A stretch of DNA of 64,000 bases from Paracoccaceae bacterium (GTDB lineage Bacteria > Pseudomonadota > Alphaproteobacteria > Rhodobacterales > Rhodobacteraceae): positions 124,001 to 188,000 of the forward strand of contig SDAL01000001.1 in assembly GCA_004153385.1 (NCBI GenBank), read 5' to 3'. Positions 19,581 to 27,294 of this stretch are shown here, in pieces. Numbering within the stretch: position 1 is the stretch's first letter; the number at the start of each line of letters is the position of its first letter. The notes beneath the pieces are model-generated. The model did not search any database. It was not told where the DNA came from and saw only the letters and a program-made list of their open reading frames with translations. The position numbers were made by a program, and so were the translations under genes.

Positions 19581-19686
19581 CACGCCTGACGTTGACACAG
19601 CCGTGAGAGCGGGGATGCACGCCAAGGCGTGACTTTACCTTCCATCTGCGGCACAAGAACATGCACACCAAGTCATGAGGATAGCT

Positions 19687-20307
19687 ATGGCGGAACGTAA
19701 AATCAGCCCGGCATTGAAATTCGGTCTCGAATTCGGGCCGGTTTTGGCGTTTTTCATCGCCTATATCAAACTCAAGGATCAAACCTATCTGATCCACGGG
19801 ACGGAATACGGCGGATTTGTTCTGGCCACAGCCGGGTTTATCCCGCTTCTGGTCATCACCACGCTTATCTTGTGGCGACTGACGGGGCGATTGGCGCCGA
19901 TGCAGATCGCAACGCTGGTTTTGGTGGTGGTGTTTGGCGGCCTGTCGGTCTGGCTGAATGATCCACGGTTTTTCAAAATGAAAGTCACGCTGATTTATCT
20001 GCTGTTTGCAGGTATACTTGGGTTGGGGCTGGCGCTTGGCAAACCGTGGCTGCAGCTGGTGCTGGCAGAAAACCTGCCGATGCGCCATGAGGGATGGGTG
20101 ATCCTGACCAAGCGGCTGGCTTTGTTCTTTCTGGCGCTGGCGGTCGCAAACGAGGTGGTCTGGCGGACAATGTCCGAACAGACATGGGTCAATTTCAAGA
20201 CCTTCGGACTGACGATTTTGATGTTTGTGTTCCTGATGGCGCAAAGCGGATTGTTCAAACGCTACGGGATCGATCAGACACCCGAACCTGAAGATCGTGC
20301 CGACTGA
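19687..20307 (+). CDS. yciB: Inner membrane-spanning protein YciB (septation protein A)
   Basis: Integral membrane protein of the YciB/IspZ/IspA family, linked in enterobacteria to cell-envelope synthesis and division. The 206 residues have five or six hydrophobic segments. Signatures are KFGLEFGPVLAFFIAY near the start, NDPRFFKMKVTLIYLLFA in the middle, and AVANEVVWRTMSEQTWVNFK near the end. I chose ATG 19687 over ATG 19675 because TGAGGATAGCT places a ribosome binding site at proper distance. The molecular activity of the family is not established. Confidence 0.9.
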   Translation: MAERKISPALKFGLEFGPVLAFFIAYIKLKDQTYLIHGTEYGGFVLATAGFIPLLVITTLILWRLTGRLAPMQIATLVLVVVFGGLSVWLNDPRFFKMKVTLIYLLFAGILGLGLALGKPWLQLVLAENLPMRHEGWVILTKRLALFFLALAVANEVVWRTMSEQTWVNFKTFGLTILMFVFLMAQSGLFKRYGIDQTPEPEDRAD

Positions 20308-20439
20308 TCGCCCACGTCGCCTGTGCCCTTGGCCATGCGAGCAAACCTCCGGCCCATTGACCGGATGACGGGGGGGCGTTATCGCAGTGCTGCCGGGGCC
20401 GTACGCGGCCTTGCAGGATTGCCACCGCAGGAGGGAAGA

Positions 20440-21624
20440 ATGGCTGACGAATGGAATACCCGCACGAAGCTTGTCCATGAAGGCATCCGTCGCAGCCAGT
20501 ATGGCGAAATGGCAGAGGCGCTGTTTCTGACACAAGGGTTTGTGTATCCGTCAGCAGAAACCGCCGAACAACGCTTTGTGCAAAGCGGTCCGGACGAGTT
20601 TATTTATGCCCGTTACGGCAACCCCACCACGCGGATGTTCGAAGACCGGATCGCAGCGATCGAGGGCACGCAAGATGCCTTTGCCTGTGCATCTGGTATG
20701 GCGGCAATCAATGCGGCACTCAGCTGTCAGCTGAAGGCTGGTGACCATGTTATCGCCGCGCGCCAGATGTTCGGTTCGTGCCTTTATGTGCTGCAGATCC
20801 TGCAAGGTTTCGGGGTCGAGGTCACCCTGATCGACGGGACTATTCTGGACGAATGGCAGGGCGCGTTACAGCCCAACACCAAGCTGTGTTTCTTTGAATC
20901 GGTCTCCAACCCCGGGCTGGAAGTGATTGACGTCAAGGGCGTGGCGGATATCGCCCATGCCGCGGGCGCGAAGCTGGTTGTCGATAATGTCTTTGCCTCG
21001 CCGATCTTTTCCAAGGCGGTGGAGCTGGGGGCGGATATCATCGTTTATTCGACCACCAAACATATCGATGGCGGGGGGCGTGCCTTGGGCGGTGTGGTTT
21101 GCGGGGATCGCGACTTTATCCGTGGCCCGCTTGAAAGCTATGTAAAACACACCGGCGGCGCGATGAGCCCGTATCACGCATGGATCATGTTGTCGGGGAT
21201 GCAAACGCTGGACCTGCGGGTGCGTGCGCAGGCCGAGAATGCGGCCAAAGTGGCCCGCGCTGTTGAAGGCCATCCCGCTTTGTCGCGCACCACGTACCCC
21301 GGCTTGCCGAGCCATCCGCAGCATGATCTGGCGATGGCGCAGATGGGGTCGGGCGGCACAATGGTGGCGCTGGAGCTTCAGGGTGGCAAAGATTCTGCAT
21401 TCAAATTCCTGAATGCACTTGAAATTATCAAGATTTCGAACAACTTGGGCGACGCTAAATCTATCGCCACGCATCCGGCCACGACAACGCATAAAAGCCT
21501 GACCGAAGACGAGCGCGCCCTGATCAAGATCACACCCGGTATGGTGCGTGTGTCGATGGGGATCGAGGACGGTGACGATCTGGTTGCGGATATCATGCGC
21601 GGATTGGATGCAGCACGCGGCTGA
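20440..21624 (+). CDS. metZ: O-succinylhomoserine sulfhydrylase
   Basis: PLP enzyme that makes homocysteine directly from an acylated homoserine and sulfide in methionine synthesis. The 394-residue protein is a Cys/Met metabolism PLP-dependent family member; the Schiff-base lysine is Lys207 in YSTTKHIDGGG, with YARYGNPT (57-64) and the FFESVSNPGLEV cofactor segment. The sequence resembles MetZ more than cystathionine gamma-synthase, but acyl-group preference (succinyl or acetyl) is inferred only. Start fixed by CAGGAGGGAAGA just before ATG. Confidence 0.88.
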   Translation: MADEWNTRTKLVHEGIRRSQYGEMAEALFLTQGFVYPSAETAEQRFVQSGPDEFIYARYGNPTTRMFEDRIAAIEGTQDAFACASGMAAINAALSCQLKAGDHVIAARQMFGSCLYVLQILQGFGVEVTLIDGTILDEWQGALQPNTKLCFFESVSNPGLEVIDVKGVADIAHAAGAKLVVDNVFASPIFSKAVELGADIIVYSTTKHIDGGGRALGGVVCGDRDFIRGPLESYVKHTGGAMSPYHAWIMLSGMQTLDLRVRAQAENAAKVARAVEGHPALSRTTYPGLPSHPQHDLAMAQMGSGGTMVALELQGGKDSAFKFLNALEIIKISNNLGDAKSIATHPATTTHKSLTEDERALIKITPGMVRVSMGIEDGDDLVADIMRGLDAARG

Positions 21625-21699
21625 GGGGTGTTGAGCGCCTCTATATTTGAACAACACGCCTCCAGCTAAATGTCGGCGTTCAGTGGAAAGGAACCTTCT

Positions 21700-22791
21700 A
21701 TGAACGTGAACCGTCGGATTGACGCCAATATCGAAGATGCACGCGCAGCTTTGCAAACCCTGCAAGACTGGGCGCGCACGGTTACGCCAGAGGAAGTTGC
21801 CGCCCTTGATCCCGCGATTGCGAGGCTTCTGCCAGAGCGGGACCTGCCCAACTATCCCGATATGGCCCGCCAGTATGATGCCGATTTCAAACCGGACGCG
21901 GCCTACAAAGCCACCATGCCGGATTTGCAAAATGGTCCGTCTTCGCTGATCGTCGGGGCCAAGACACGCATCGGCCATGTCGGGATTTCGAATTTCCGCC
22001 TGCCGATCCGGTTTCGGAGCCAAGACGGTGGTACGCAGGATCTTGAAGCGTCGATCACAGGCACCGTCAGCCTTGAGGCAGAGCAAAAAGGCATCAACAT
22101 GAGCCGCATCATGCGGTCTTTCTATCGCCATGCGGAAACGGCGTTTTCGTTTGAGGTGATGGAAGGTGTGTTGGATGATTACAAAGCCGATCTGGGCAGT
22201 CTGGACGCCCGTCTGGCAATGTCGTTTTCCTATCCGGTCAAGCGGGAGTCGTTGCGCTCCGGCCTGATGGGATGGCAATATTATGACCTGACGCTTGAGA
22301 TGATCGAACATCAGGAACAGCGTCTGAAGATTGTCCATCTTGATTATGTCTACAGTTCGACCTGCCCGTGCTCGCTTGAATTGTCCGAACATGCCCGCAG
22401 CCAACGTGGACGCCTTGCAACACCGCATTCGCAGCGCTCAGTGGCGCGTATTTCCGTGGTCACGCAGGGCGATGACGTGCTGTGGTTCGAGGATCTTCTA
22501 AACATCGCACGCAAACAGATCGTGACGGAAACCCAAGTGATGGTGAAACGCGAGGACGAACAAGCGTTTGCCGAACTTAACGCGGCCAATCCGATTTTTG
22601 TAGAAGATGCTGTGCGCGCCCTTGCCAAGGGCCTGCAAGACGAACCCCGCATCGGGGATTACAGGGTGGTTGCCAGCCACCAAGAAAGCCTTCACAGCCA
22701 TGATGCAGTGGCGATTTTGCACGAGGGCAAAACCTTTGCCAGCGAGAGTTTGGACCCCGGGCTTTTTGCTAGCCTGATCCATCGCGGCTAG
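21700..22791 (+). CDS. folE2: GTP cyclohydrolase FolE2 (type IB)
   Basis: First step of tetrahydrofolate synthesis: GTP to 7,8-dihydroneopterin triphosphate. The 363-residue protein belongs to the COG1469 family, which replaces the zinc enzyme FolE. The active-site segment SSTCPCSLELSEHARSQ holds Cys222, Cys224 and His231. ATG 21700 has GGAAAGGAA upstream; ATG 21670 has none. In other bacteria folE2 is often induced by Zur on zinc limitation, but I do not see a convincing Zur box here. A strong terminator follows. Confidence 0.93.
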   Translation: MNVNRRIDANIEDARAALQTLQDWARTVTPEEVAALDPAIARLLPERDLPNYPDMARQYDADFKPDAAYKATMPDLQNGPSSLIVGAKTRIGHVGISNFRLPIRFRSQDGGTQDLEASITGTVSLEAEQKGINMSRIMRSFYRHAETAFSFEVMEGVLDDYKADLGSLDARLAMSFSYPVKRESLRSGLMGWQYYDLTLEMIEHQEQRLKIVHLDYVYSSTCPCSLELSEHARSQRGRLATPHSQRSVARISVVTQGDDVLWFEDLLNIARKQIVTETQVMVKREDEQAFAELNAANPIFVEDAVRALAKGLQDEPRIGDYRVVASHQESLHSHDAVAILHEGKTFASESLDPGLFASLIHRG

Positions 22792-22823
22792 GTCCTACCG
22801 TTGCAGGATAATTGCAAGATGAC

Positions 22824-22855
22824 GGGGGCACTGTTCGGCAGTGCCCCCCTTTTTT
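22824..22855 (+). terminator. Rho-independent terminator of folE2
   Basis: GGGGGCACTG (22824-22833) and CAGTGCCCCC (22839-22848) form a perfect 10-bp stem with a TTCGG loop and a T-rich tail to 22855. Confidence 0.9.
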
Positions 22856-22937
22856 CTATGTTTGATATCTGCTAAATAAAGAACATCTGTGGAACATCTT
22901 GCCTGTGTGGGCCGGATGTGATGGGCGAGGAAATGGC

Positions 22938-25361
22938 ATGACCGGTTTTGATGAAGATGACGCTTTTGAAGGGGCTGTCAGCCTTTCGCATCAGGCCATG
23001 GCAGCCCGCCCGACGCCGTATCTGGACGGCTTGAATCCGTCGCAGCGCGAAGCGGTCGAGGCGCTTGACGGCCCTGTGTTGATGCTGGCCGGTGCTGGTA
23101 CCGGCAAAACCAAGGCCCTGACGTGTCGAATCGCGCATTTGATGAACACAAATCGCGCGCGTCCGAACGAGATTTTGTCGGTGACCTTTACCAACAAAGC
23201 AGCCCGCGAGATGAAAAACCGCATCGGCACGCTGTTGGGCGGGGCGATTGAGGGGATGCCGTGGCTTGGCACGTTCCATTCGGTCTGCGTGAAGCTGCTG
23301 CGCCGCCATGCCGAGCTGGTCGGTCTGAAATCCAGCTTCACCATTCTGGATACAGATGATCAGATCCGTTTGCTCAAACAGCTGATCGTGGCTGCAAATA
23401 TGGATGAAAAGCGCTGGCCCGCGCGGCAGCTGGCGGGGTTGATCGACGGCTGGAAAAATAAGGCCCTGACGCCTGAGAAGGTCAGCGGCGGAGATACGGC
23501 TGCGTTCGACAATCGTGGCAGTGAATTATACGCCCAGTACCAGGCCCGCCTGCGCGCCCTTAACGCCGTCGATTTCGGTGATCTGCTGCTGCATATGGTT
23601 ACGATTTTCCAGACCCATCCCGATGTGTTGTCCCAATATCAGCGCTGGTTCAAATATATTTTGGTGGACGAATATCAAGATACCAACGTGGCCCAATATA
23701 TGTGGCTGCGCCTTCTGGCCCAAGGCCATCGCAATATCTGCTGTGTGGGCGATGATGATCAGTCCATCTACGGCTGGCGCGGGGCCGAGGTGGGCAATAT
23801 CTTGCGTTTCGAGCGTGATTTTCCCGGCGCGAAAGTCGTGCGGCTGGAGCAGAACTATCGCTCGACCGAGCATATCCTTGCCGCAGCATCGGGCCTGATC
23901 CAAGGCAACGAGGGGCGGCTGGGCAAAACGCTGTGGACGGCGGTCGAGGGCGGTGAAAAGCTGCGCCTGATCGGCCATTGGGATGGCGAGGAAGAGGCAC
24001 GCTGGATTGGCGAGGAGATCGAGGCGCTTAGCCGTGGCACCCGCGGGATGAAACCGTTCGATTTGAACGCGCAGGCGATTTTGGTACGCGCAAGCCATCA
24101 GATGCGCGCGTTCGAGGACCGGTTCCTGACCATCGGCATGCCCTACCGTGTCATTGGCGGGCCGCGGTTTTATGAACGTTTGGAGATACGTGACGCCATG
24201 GCCTATTTCCGGCTGGCCATCACGCCGGAAGATGATTTGGCCTTCGAGCGGGTGATCAACCAGCCCAAGCGCGGGCTTGGCAACAAAGCGCAGCAAAACA
24301 TCCAGATCACGGCGCGTGAGAACGGGGTCTGCCTTCTCGACGGGGCGCGTATCTTGCTACAACAGGGCGGAATTTCCGGCAAAGGGGCAGGACAGCTCCG
24401 GCAGTTTGTCGCGAATGTCGACCGCTGGCACGATGTGATCATGGATGCCTCGCCCGCCACGGCGCAAAGCCCGGCGGGTGACGAGGATGATCTGTTCGAA
24501 GTGTTGGAAGATGCCGTGCCGCCCGCACATGATCATGCCCATCTGCGGCTGGCCGAAGAGATTCTGGAGGATTCGGGCTATGTTGCGATGTGGCAAAACG
24601 ACAAGACACCAGAGGCCCCTGGGCGGCTGGAAAACCTCAAGGAGTTGATCAAGGCGTTGGAGCAGTTCGAAAACCTGCAAGGGTTTTTGGAGCATGTTGC
24701 GCTGATTATGGACAACGAATCTAAAGAGGAAGACGCCAAGGTTACCTTGATGACCCTTCATGGTGCTAAGGGGCTGGAATTTCCGGTGGTCTTTTTGCCC
24801 GGATGGGAAGATGGCCTGTTTCCAAGCCAGCGTTCGATGGACGAATCGGGTCTCAAGGGCCTCGAGGAAGAGCGCCGCTTGGGATATGTTGGGATCACCC
24901 GCGCCGAAGATGTCTGCTATGTGTCATTTGCGGGCAACCGGCGGGTGTATGGCCAGTGGCAAAGCCAGTTCCCCTCACGTTTTATCGATGAATTGCCGCC
25001 GTCCCATGTCGAGGTTCTCACCCCGCCCGGGCTGAACGGTGGCGGCTACGGCATGCAAACACTCGGCAGCCAGATCGATGATCGCGTCGCAAAGGCCGAT
25101 GTGTATAATTCCCCTGGCTGGCGGCGTCTGCAATCGCGCGGGACACAGCCACAAACGCCAAAAACACCCAATGGAATCAAACCTGATACGATCGAGTTTG
25201 ACGTGGGTGAGCGGGTTTTCCACAAGAAATTCGGCTATGGCCACGTCGCCGGACAGGACGGCGACAAACTGGTTGTCGATTTTGAAAAGGGCGGCGGGCA
25301 GAAAAAACTGATTGCGGCCTATGTGGTCGCGGCCGAAGAGGCGGGCGATGTGCCGTTCTAG
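22938..25361 (+). CDS. uvrD: ATP-dependent DNA helicase, UvrD/PcrA type
   Basis: Superfamily 1A 3'-5' helicase acting in nucleotide excision and mismatch repair. The 807-residue protein has the Q motif LNPSQREAV, Walker A AGAGTGKT (51-58), motif II DEYQD (244-248), GDDDQSIYGWRGA, motif V TLMTLHGAKGLEF and motif VI YVGITRAE. The C-terminal 60 residues contain the Tudor-like GERVFHKKFGYGHV segment typical of UvrD/PcrA. I start at ATG 22938 (GAGGAAA upstream), 13 codons inside the longest frame. Transcribed after the folE2 terminator, so separately expressed. Confidence 0.94.
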   Translation: MTGFDEDDAFEGAVSLSHQAMAARPTPYLDGLNPSQREAVEALDGPVLMLAGAGTGKTKALTCRIAHLMNTNRARPNEILSVTFTNKAAREMKNRIGTLLGGAIEGMPWLGTFHSVCVKLLRRHAELVGLKSSFTILDTDDQIRLLKQLIVAANMDEKRWPARQLAGLIDGWKNKALTPEKVSGGDTAAFDNRGSELYAQYQARLRALNAVDFGDLLLHMVTIFQTHPDVLSQYQRWFKYILVDEYQDTNVAQYMWLRLLAQGHRNICCVGDDDQSIYGWRGAEVGNILRFERDFPGAKVVRLEQNYRSTEHILAAASGLIQGNEGRLGKTLWTAVEGGEKLRLIGHWDGEEEARWIGEEIEALSRGTRGMKPFDLNAQAILVRASHQMRAFEDRFLTIGMPYRVIGGPRFYERLEIRDAMAYFRLAITPEDDLAFERVINQPKRGLGNKAQQNIQITARENGVCLLDGARILLQQGGISGKGAGQLRQFVANVDRWHDVIMDASPATAQSPAGDEDDLFEVLEDAVPPAHDHAHLRLAEEILEDSGYVAMWQNDKTPEAPGRLENLKELIKALEQFENLQGFLEHVALIMDNESKEEDAKVTLMTLHGAKGLEFPVVFLPGWEDGLFPSQRSMDESGLKGLEEERRLGYVGITRAEDVCYVSFAGNRRVYGQWQSQFPSRFIDELPPSHVEVLTPPGLNGGGYGMQTLGSQIDDRVAKADVYNSPGWRRLQSRGTQPQTPKTPNGIKPDTIEFDVGERVFHKKFGYGHVAGQDGDKLVVDFEKGGGQKKLIAAYVVAAEEAGDVPF

Positions 25362-25378
25362 GCCATTGTGCAAGGTTG

Positions 25379-25406
25379 CCGGGCCGGTGTGATACCAAAG
25401 GCCCGG
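25379..25406. terminator. Inverted repeat between convergent uvrD and rlmJ
   Basis: CCGGGCC (25379-25385) and GGCCCGG (25400-25406) form a 7-bp stem with a 14-base loop. It lies between two convergent stop codons; no T tract on either side, so it is only a weak candidate. Confidence 0.35.
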
Positions 25407-25425
25407 TGCGCGCGTCCTGTTGCGA

Positions 25426-26205
25426 TCAGAGTGATTTGAACAGATCTGTCAGGCGCTTGGCCTCGCCATCAAGCCCCCAGGGCGGGTTGATCACGAACAT
25501 GCCCGATCCGATCATGCCATGGCCTGTGCGTGCCGGCGGGAATCGCACCTCGTGTGACAGGGCTTGTGGAAATGCCCCCATCAGGCGTGCGACCATACCT
25601 GCCTGCGCGCGATTTTCCAAAATCGGATACCACAAAGCGACCACCCCCACATTCCAGCGCGTGCTCAGCTTTTCCAGCAACTTCGGTATCTGCGTGTAGT
25701 CGGTTTTCACTTCCCATGCAGGATCGATCATCATCAATCCGCGGCGCGGGGTTGGAGGCGTCATTGAGATCGCCATCTCCAGCCCGTCATGTTGATGCAG
25801 GCGGGCATGACGCTTCATCAGCGGAAACAGGGCCTCATATTCCTGCGGGTGCAATTCGCAAAGCTGCATACTGTCCATATCGCGCAGAAGGCTGGCGGCA
25901 ATCATCGGCGATCCCGGATATGATTGCGCTCCGTGCGCTGCGCGCGTTTTTGCCAATGCGCGGGCATAAGGATGATCTTCGTCGAACCAGTTGCGCAGGG
26001 TGGCGCGTAAAATGCCTTGGGCGGCTTCACCGGTTTTGGCTGATTCCTCCCCATCAAGGAAATACAATCCTCGCCCTGCGTGGGTTTCAAGGTAACTTAG
26101 CGGCTTATCCTTGCGCGTCAGATAGTCAATCATGACCGACAGCAGCGCATGTTTATGCACATCTGCCAGATTTCCGGCGTGATAGGCGTGTTGATATGAC
26201 AACAT
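25426..26205 (-). CDS. rlmJ: 23S rRNA (adenine(2030)-N6)-methyltransferase RlmJ
   Basis: SAM-dependent methylation of A2030 in 23S rRNA. The 259-residue protein begins MLSYQHAYHAGNLADVHKH, the family hallmark, followed by LSYLETHAGRGLY (SAM-binding). The motif IV position reads DPAWE (Asp161) rather than the DPPY/F usual in enterobacteria; this is the N6-adenine methyltransferase catalytic loop, so the difference is noteworthy although not necessarily inactivating. ATG 26205 has AAGGAGA and the conserved N terminus. Convergent with uvrD. Confidence 0.92.
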   Translation of the reverse strand: MLSYQHAYHAGNLADVHKHALLSVMIDYLTRKDKPLSYLETHAGRGLYFLDGEESAKTGEAAQGILRATLRNWFDEDHPYARALAKTRAAHGAQSYPGSPMIAASLLRDMDSMQLCELHPQEYEALFPLMKRHARLHQHDGLEMAISMTPPTPRRGLMMIDPAWEVKTDYTQIPKLLEKLSTRWNVGVVALWYPILENRAQAGMVARLMGAFPQALSHEVRFPPARTGHGMIGSGMFVINPPWGLDGEAKRLTDLFKSL

Positions 26206-26336
26206 TGGACAGGTCTCCTTTGCAGCCGGTGATGCCGACGCATCCCCTCTGACGCAAGCCCGCAATCGGTCAAGCACCCGCAAGACGCACAGTATCGGCA
26301 AAGTTTTTCAAAAGGCTGGGATTTTGACAATAAAAA

Positions 26337-26409
26337 ACGGCGATGCCCAGGGAGGAGGAGGACATCGCCGTCTTTTTGACGCAGATCCAGGGAGGAGGAG
26401 AGGATCCGC
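26337..26409 (-). ncRNA. Cuckoo/CcsR-type small RNA, unit 5 of the array
   Basis: Two hairpins with CUCCUCCUCCC loops, read on the minus strand. The first is 26409-26381 (stem GCGGATCC/GGATCTGC, one G.U pair). The second is 26371-26337 (perfect 9-bp stem ACGGCGATG/CATCGCCGT) and is followed by six T residues, so it also serves as a strong Rho-independent terminator. As the last unit from the DUF1127 gene it probably ends the whole precursor transcript. Confidence 0.85.
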
Positions 26410-26417
26410 GAAATGTC

Positions 26418-26493
26418 GGCACACCTCGCTTAAGGGAGGAGGAGAAAGGCGCGCCTATAGCCGGTCCCTCAGGGAGGAGGAGAGAGGTCCCGG
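26418..26493 (-). ncRNA. Cuckoo/CcsR-type small RNA, unit 4 of the array
   Basis: First hairpin 26493-26461 has stem CCGGGACCTC/GAGGGACCGG with two central mismatches of G.A type. Second hairpin 26455-26418 has stem GGCGCGCCT/AGGTGTGCC with two G.U pairs. Both loops contain CTCCTCCTCCCT on the minus strand. Confidence 0.8.
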
Positions 26494-26504
26494 TATTCCA
26501 AAAT

Positions 26505-26579
26505 GGCGGCACCCTCAGGGAGGAGGAGAGAGGGCGCCGCCGAAACGATCGGTCCAGGGAGGAGGAGAGGACCTTTCGT
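26505..26579 (-). ncRNA. Cuckoo/CcsR-type small RNA, unit 3 of the array
   Basis: First hairpin 26579-26545 has stem ACGAAAGGTCC/GGACCGATCGT with two internal mismatches. Second hairpin 26541-26505 has a 12-bp stem GGCGGCGCCCTC/GAGGGTGCCGCC with one G.U pair, then ATTTTGG. Loops contain CTCCTCCTCCCT. Confidence 0.82.
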
Positions 26580-26626
26580 AACCTTACATGGGTGTTTGCA
26601 CCCAAATTTCATCCCCCGTCGCAGGG

Positions 26627-26710
26627 AAAAAGTGCGGCGACCCCAGGGAGGAGGAGGGGGCCGCCGACTTTTTGCAACGATGACCTCTGGGAGGAGGAGT
26701 GAGATCACCG
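26627..26710 (-). ncRNA. Cuckoo/CcsR-type small RNA, unit 2 of the array
   Basis: First hairpin 26710-26678 has a fully paired stem CGGTGATCTC/GAGGTCATCG with two G.U pairs; its loop differs by one base (CTCCTCCTCCCA). Second hairpin 26673-26627 is long: AAAAAGT-CGGCGGCCCC pairs with GGGGTCGCCG-C-ACTTTTT, with one bulge and one G.U pair, giving a terminator-like U-rich 3' arm. Confidence 0.83.
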
Positions 26711-26744
26711 TATCGACGTCCGGCAGATTAGGGCCGGTATAATT

Positions 26745-26816
26745 GACGACGTTCCAGGGAGGAGGAGAAACGCCGCCGCATTTCCAAGACTTAGGGAGGA
26801 GGAGAAGTCTTGGAAA
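26745..26816 (-). ncRNA. Cuckoo/CcsR-type small RNA, unit 1 of the array
   Basis: Nearest unit to the DUF1127 gene, 9 bp past its stop codon. First hairpin 26816-26781 has a perfect 12-bp stem (TTTCCAAGACTT/AAGTCTTGGAAA) closing exactly on a 12-base loop CTCCTCCTCCCT. Second hairpin 26777-26745 has stem GGCGGCGTT/AACGTCGTC with two G.U pairs. No strong T run follows, so this unit is probably released by processing. Confidence 0.85.
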
Positions 26817-26824
26817 GTAAACTC

Positions 26825-27025
26825 TTATTTACCGTAGGCGGCTTCTGCAGCCACGCGGGTGATGACCGAGCGGCTCAGGCCGAGGTCGTTCAGTTCGCGG
26901 TTCGACAGCTGGCGCAGCTCGTTCAGCGTTTGGTTGTACACTTTACGGCGCGCGATTGCGTCTTTGATTGCTGCGAAGAAACCATTGCCTTGGCGAGCGA
27001 TTTGAATGTCATGCGTCATAGCCAT
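26825..27025 (-). CDS. ccaF1: DUF1127 small protein (CcaF1 type), first gene of the small-RNA operon
   Basis: Small basic protein of 66 residues. The C-terminal half (QTLNELRQLSNRELNDLGLSRSVITRVAAEAAYGK) is the DUF1127 helical hairpin. In Rhodobacter sphaeroides the corresponding protein, CcaF1, is encoded just upstream of the CcsR small RNAs and has been reported to bind RNA and influence their maturation. The same arrangement here, with five downstream units starting 9 bp after the stop codon, supports the same role. GAAGGATAT ribosome binding site before ATG 27025; a second ATG two codons in is possible. In that organism expression depends on the heat-shock sigma factors RpoHI and RpoHII. 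Confidence 0.88.
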   Translation of the reverse strand: MAMTHDIQIARQGNGFFAAIKDAIARRKVYNQTLNELRQLSNRELNDLGLSRSVITRVAAEAAYGK

Positions 27026-27060
27026 GTCAGATATCCTTCAGTTCGTGCTTTTCATCAGTG

Positions 27061-27118
27061 CGGAGCGTTTTTTCTCCGTCGTTGACGCTAACATGACGTG
27101 TATGCTGCGTTTGCACAA
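27061..27118 (-). promoter_or_regulatory. Candidate promoter and leader of the DUF1127-small RNA operon
   Basis: On the minus strand TTGTGC (27118-27113) and CATGTT (27095-27090) are separated by 17 bp, about 65 bp before the start codon. Between them and the gene is a 5-bp stem hairpin (CGGAG/CTCCG, 27061-27078). The hexamers are compatible with an RpoH-type or sigma-70 promoter but neither match is strong. Confidence 0.3.
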
Positions 27119-27294
27119 CGTCCATGGGAACAAGCCCGACATGCGGAAACTGCATAACATTTATTGACCCATTCTCCCCCGGATTCTGTTCATTTCTTGC
27201 TTGGGCATCGTTATGGTGCGCTCAAACTCGGTTTCTGGGCAATTTTGTGCGACAAATTGGCCACAGAAAATCGGTTTCGACCTTAGGAGGATGC

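Noticed and set aside
17406-19625. 739-aa minus-strand ORF opposite ftsY and the DMT permease
   Set aside because: Composed of His/Gln/Arg/Pro-rich shadow sequence and covers two real genes.
26270-26742. ORFs on both strands of the repeat array, with repeated Gly-Arg-Arg-Arg, Glu-Glu-Glu or poly-Leu/Pro segments
   Set aside because: The amino-acid repeats arise only from translating the conserved hairpin loops. Frames have no ribosome binding sites or common starts, and the base-pairing evidence points to structured RNA.
26337-26816. CRISPR array
   Set aside because: The repeat core is only 12 bp, spacing is uneven, the spacers are complementary arms of hairpins, and no cas genes are near.
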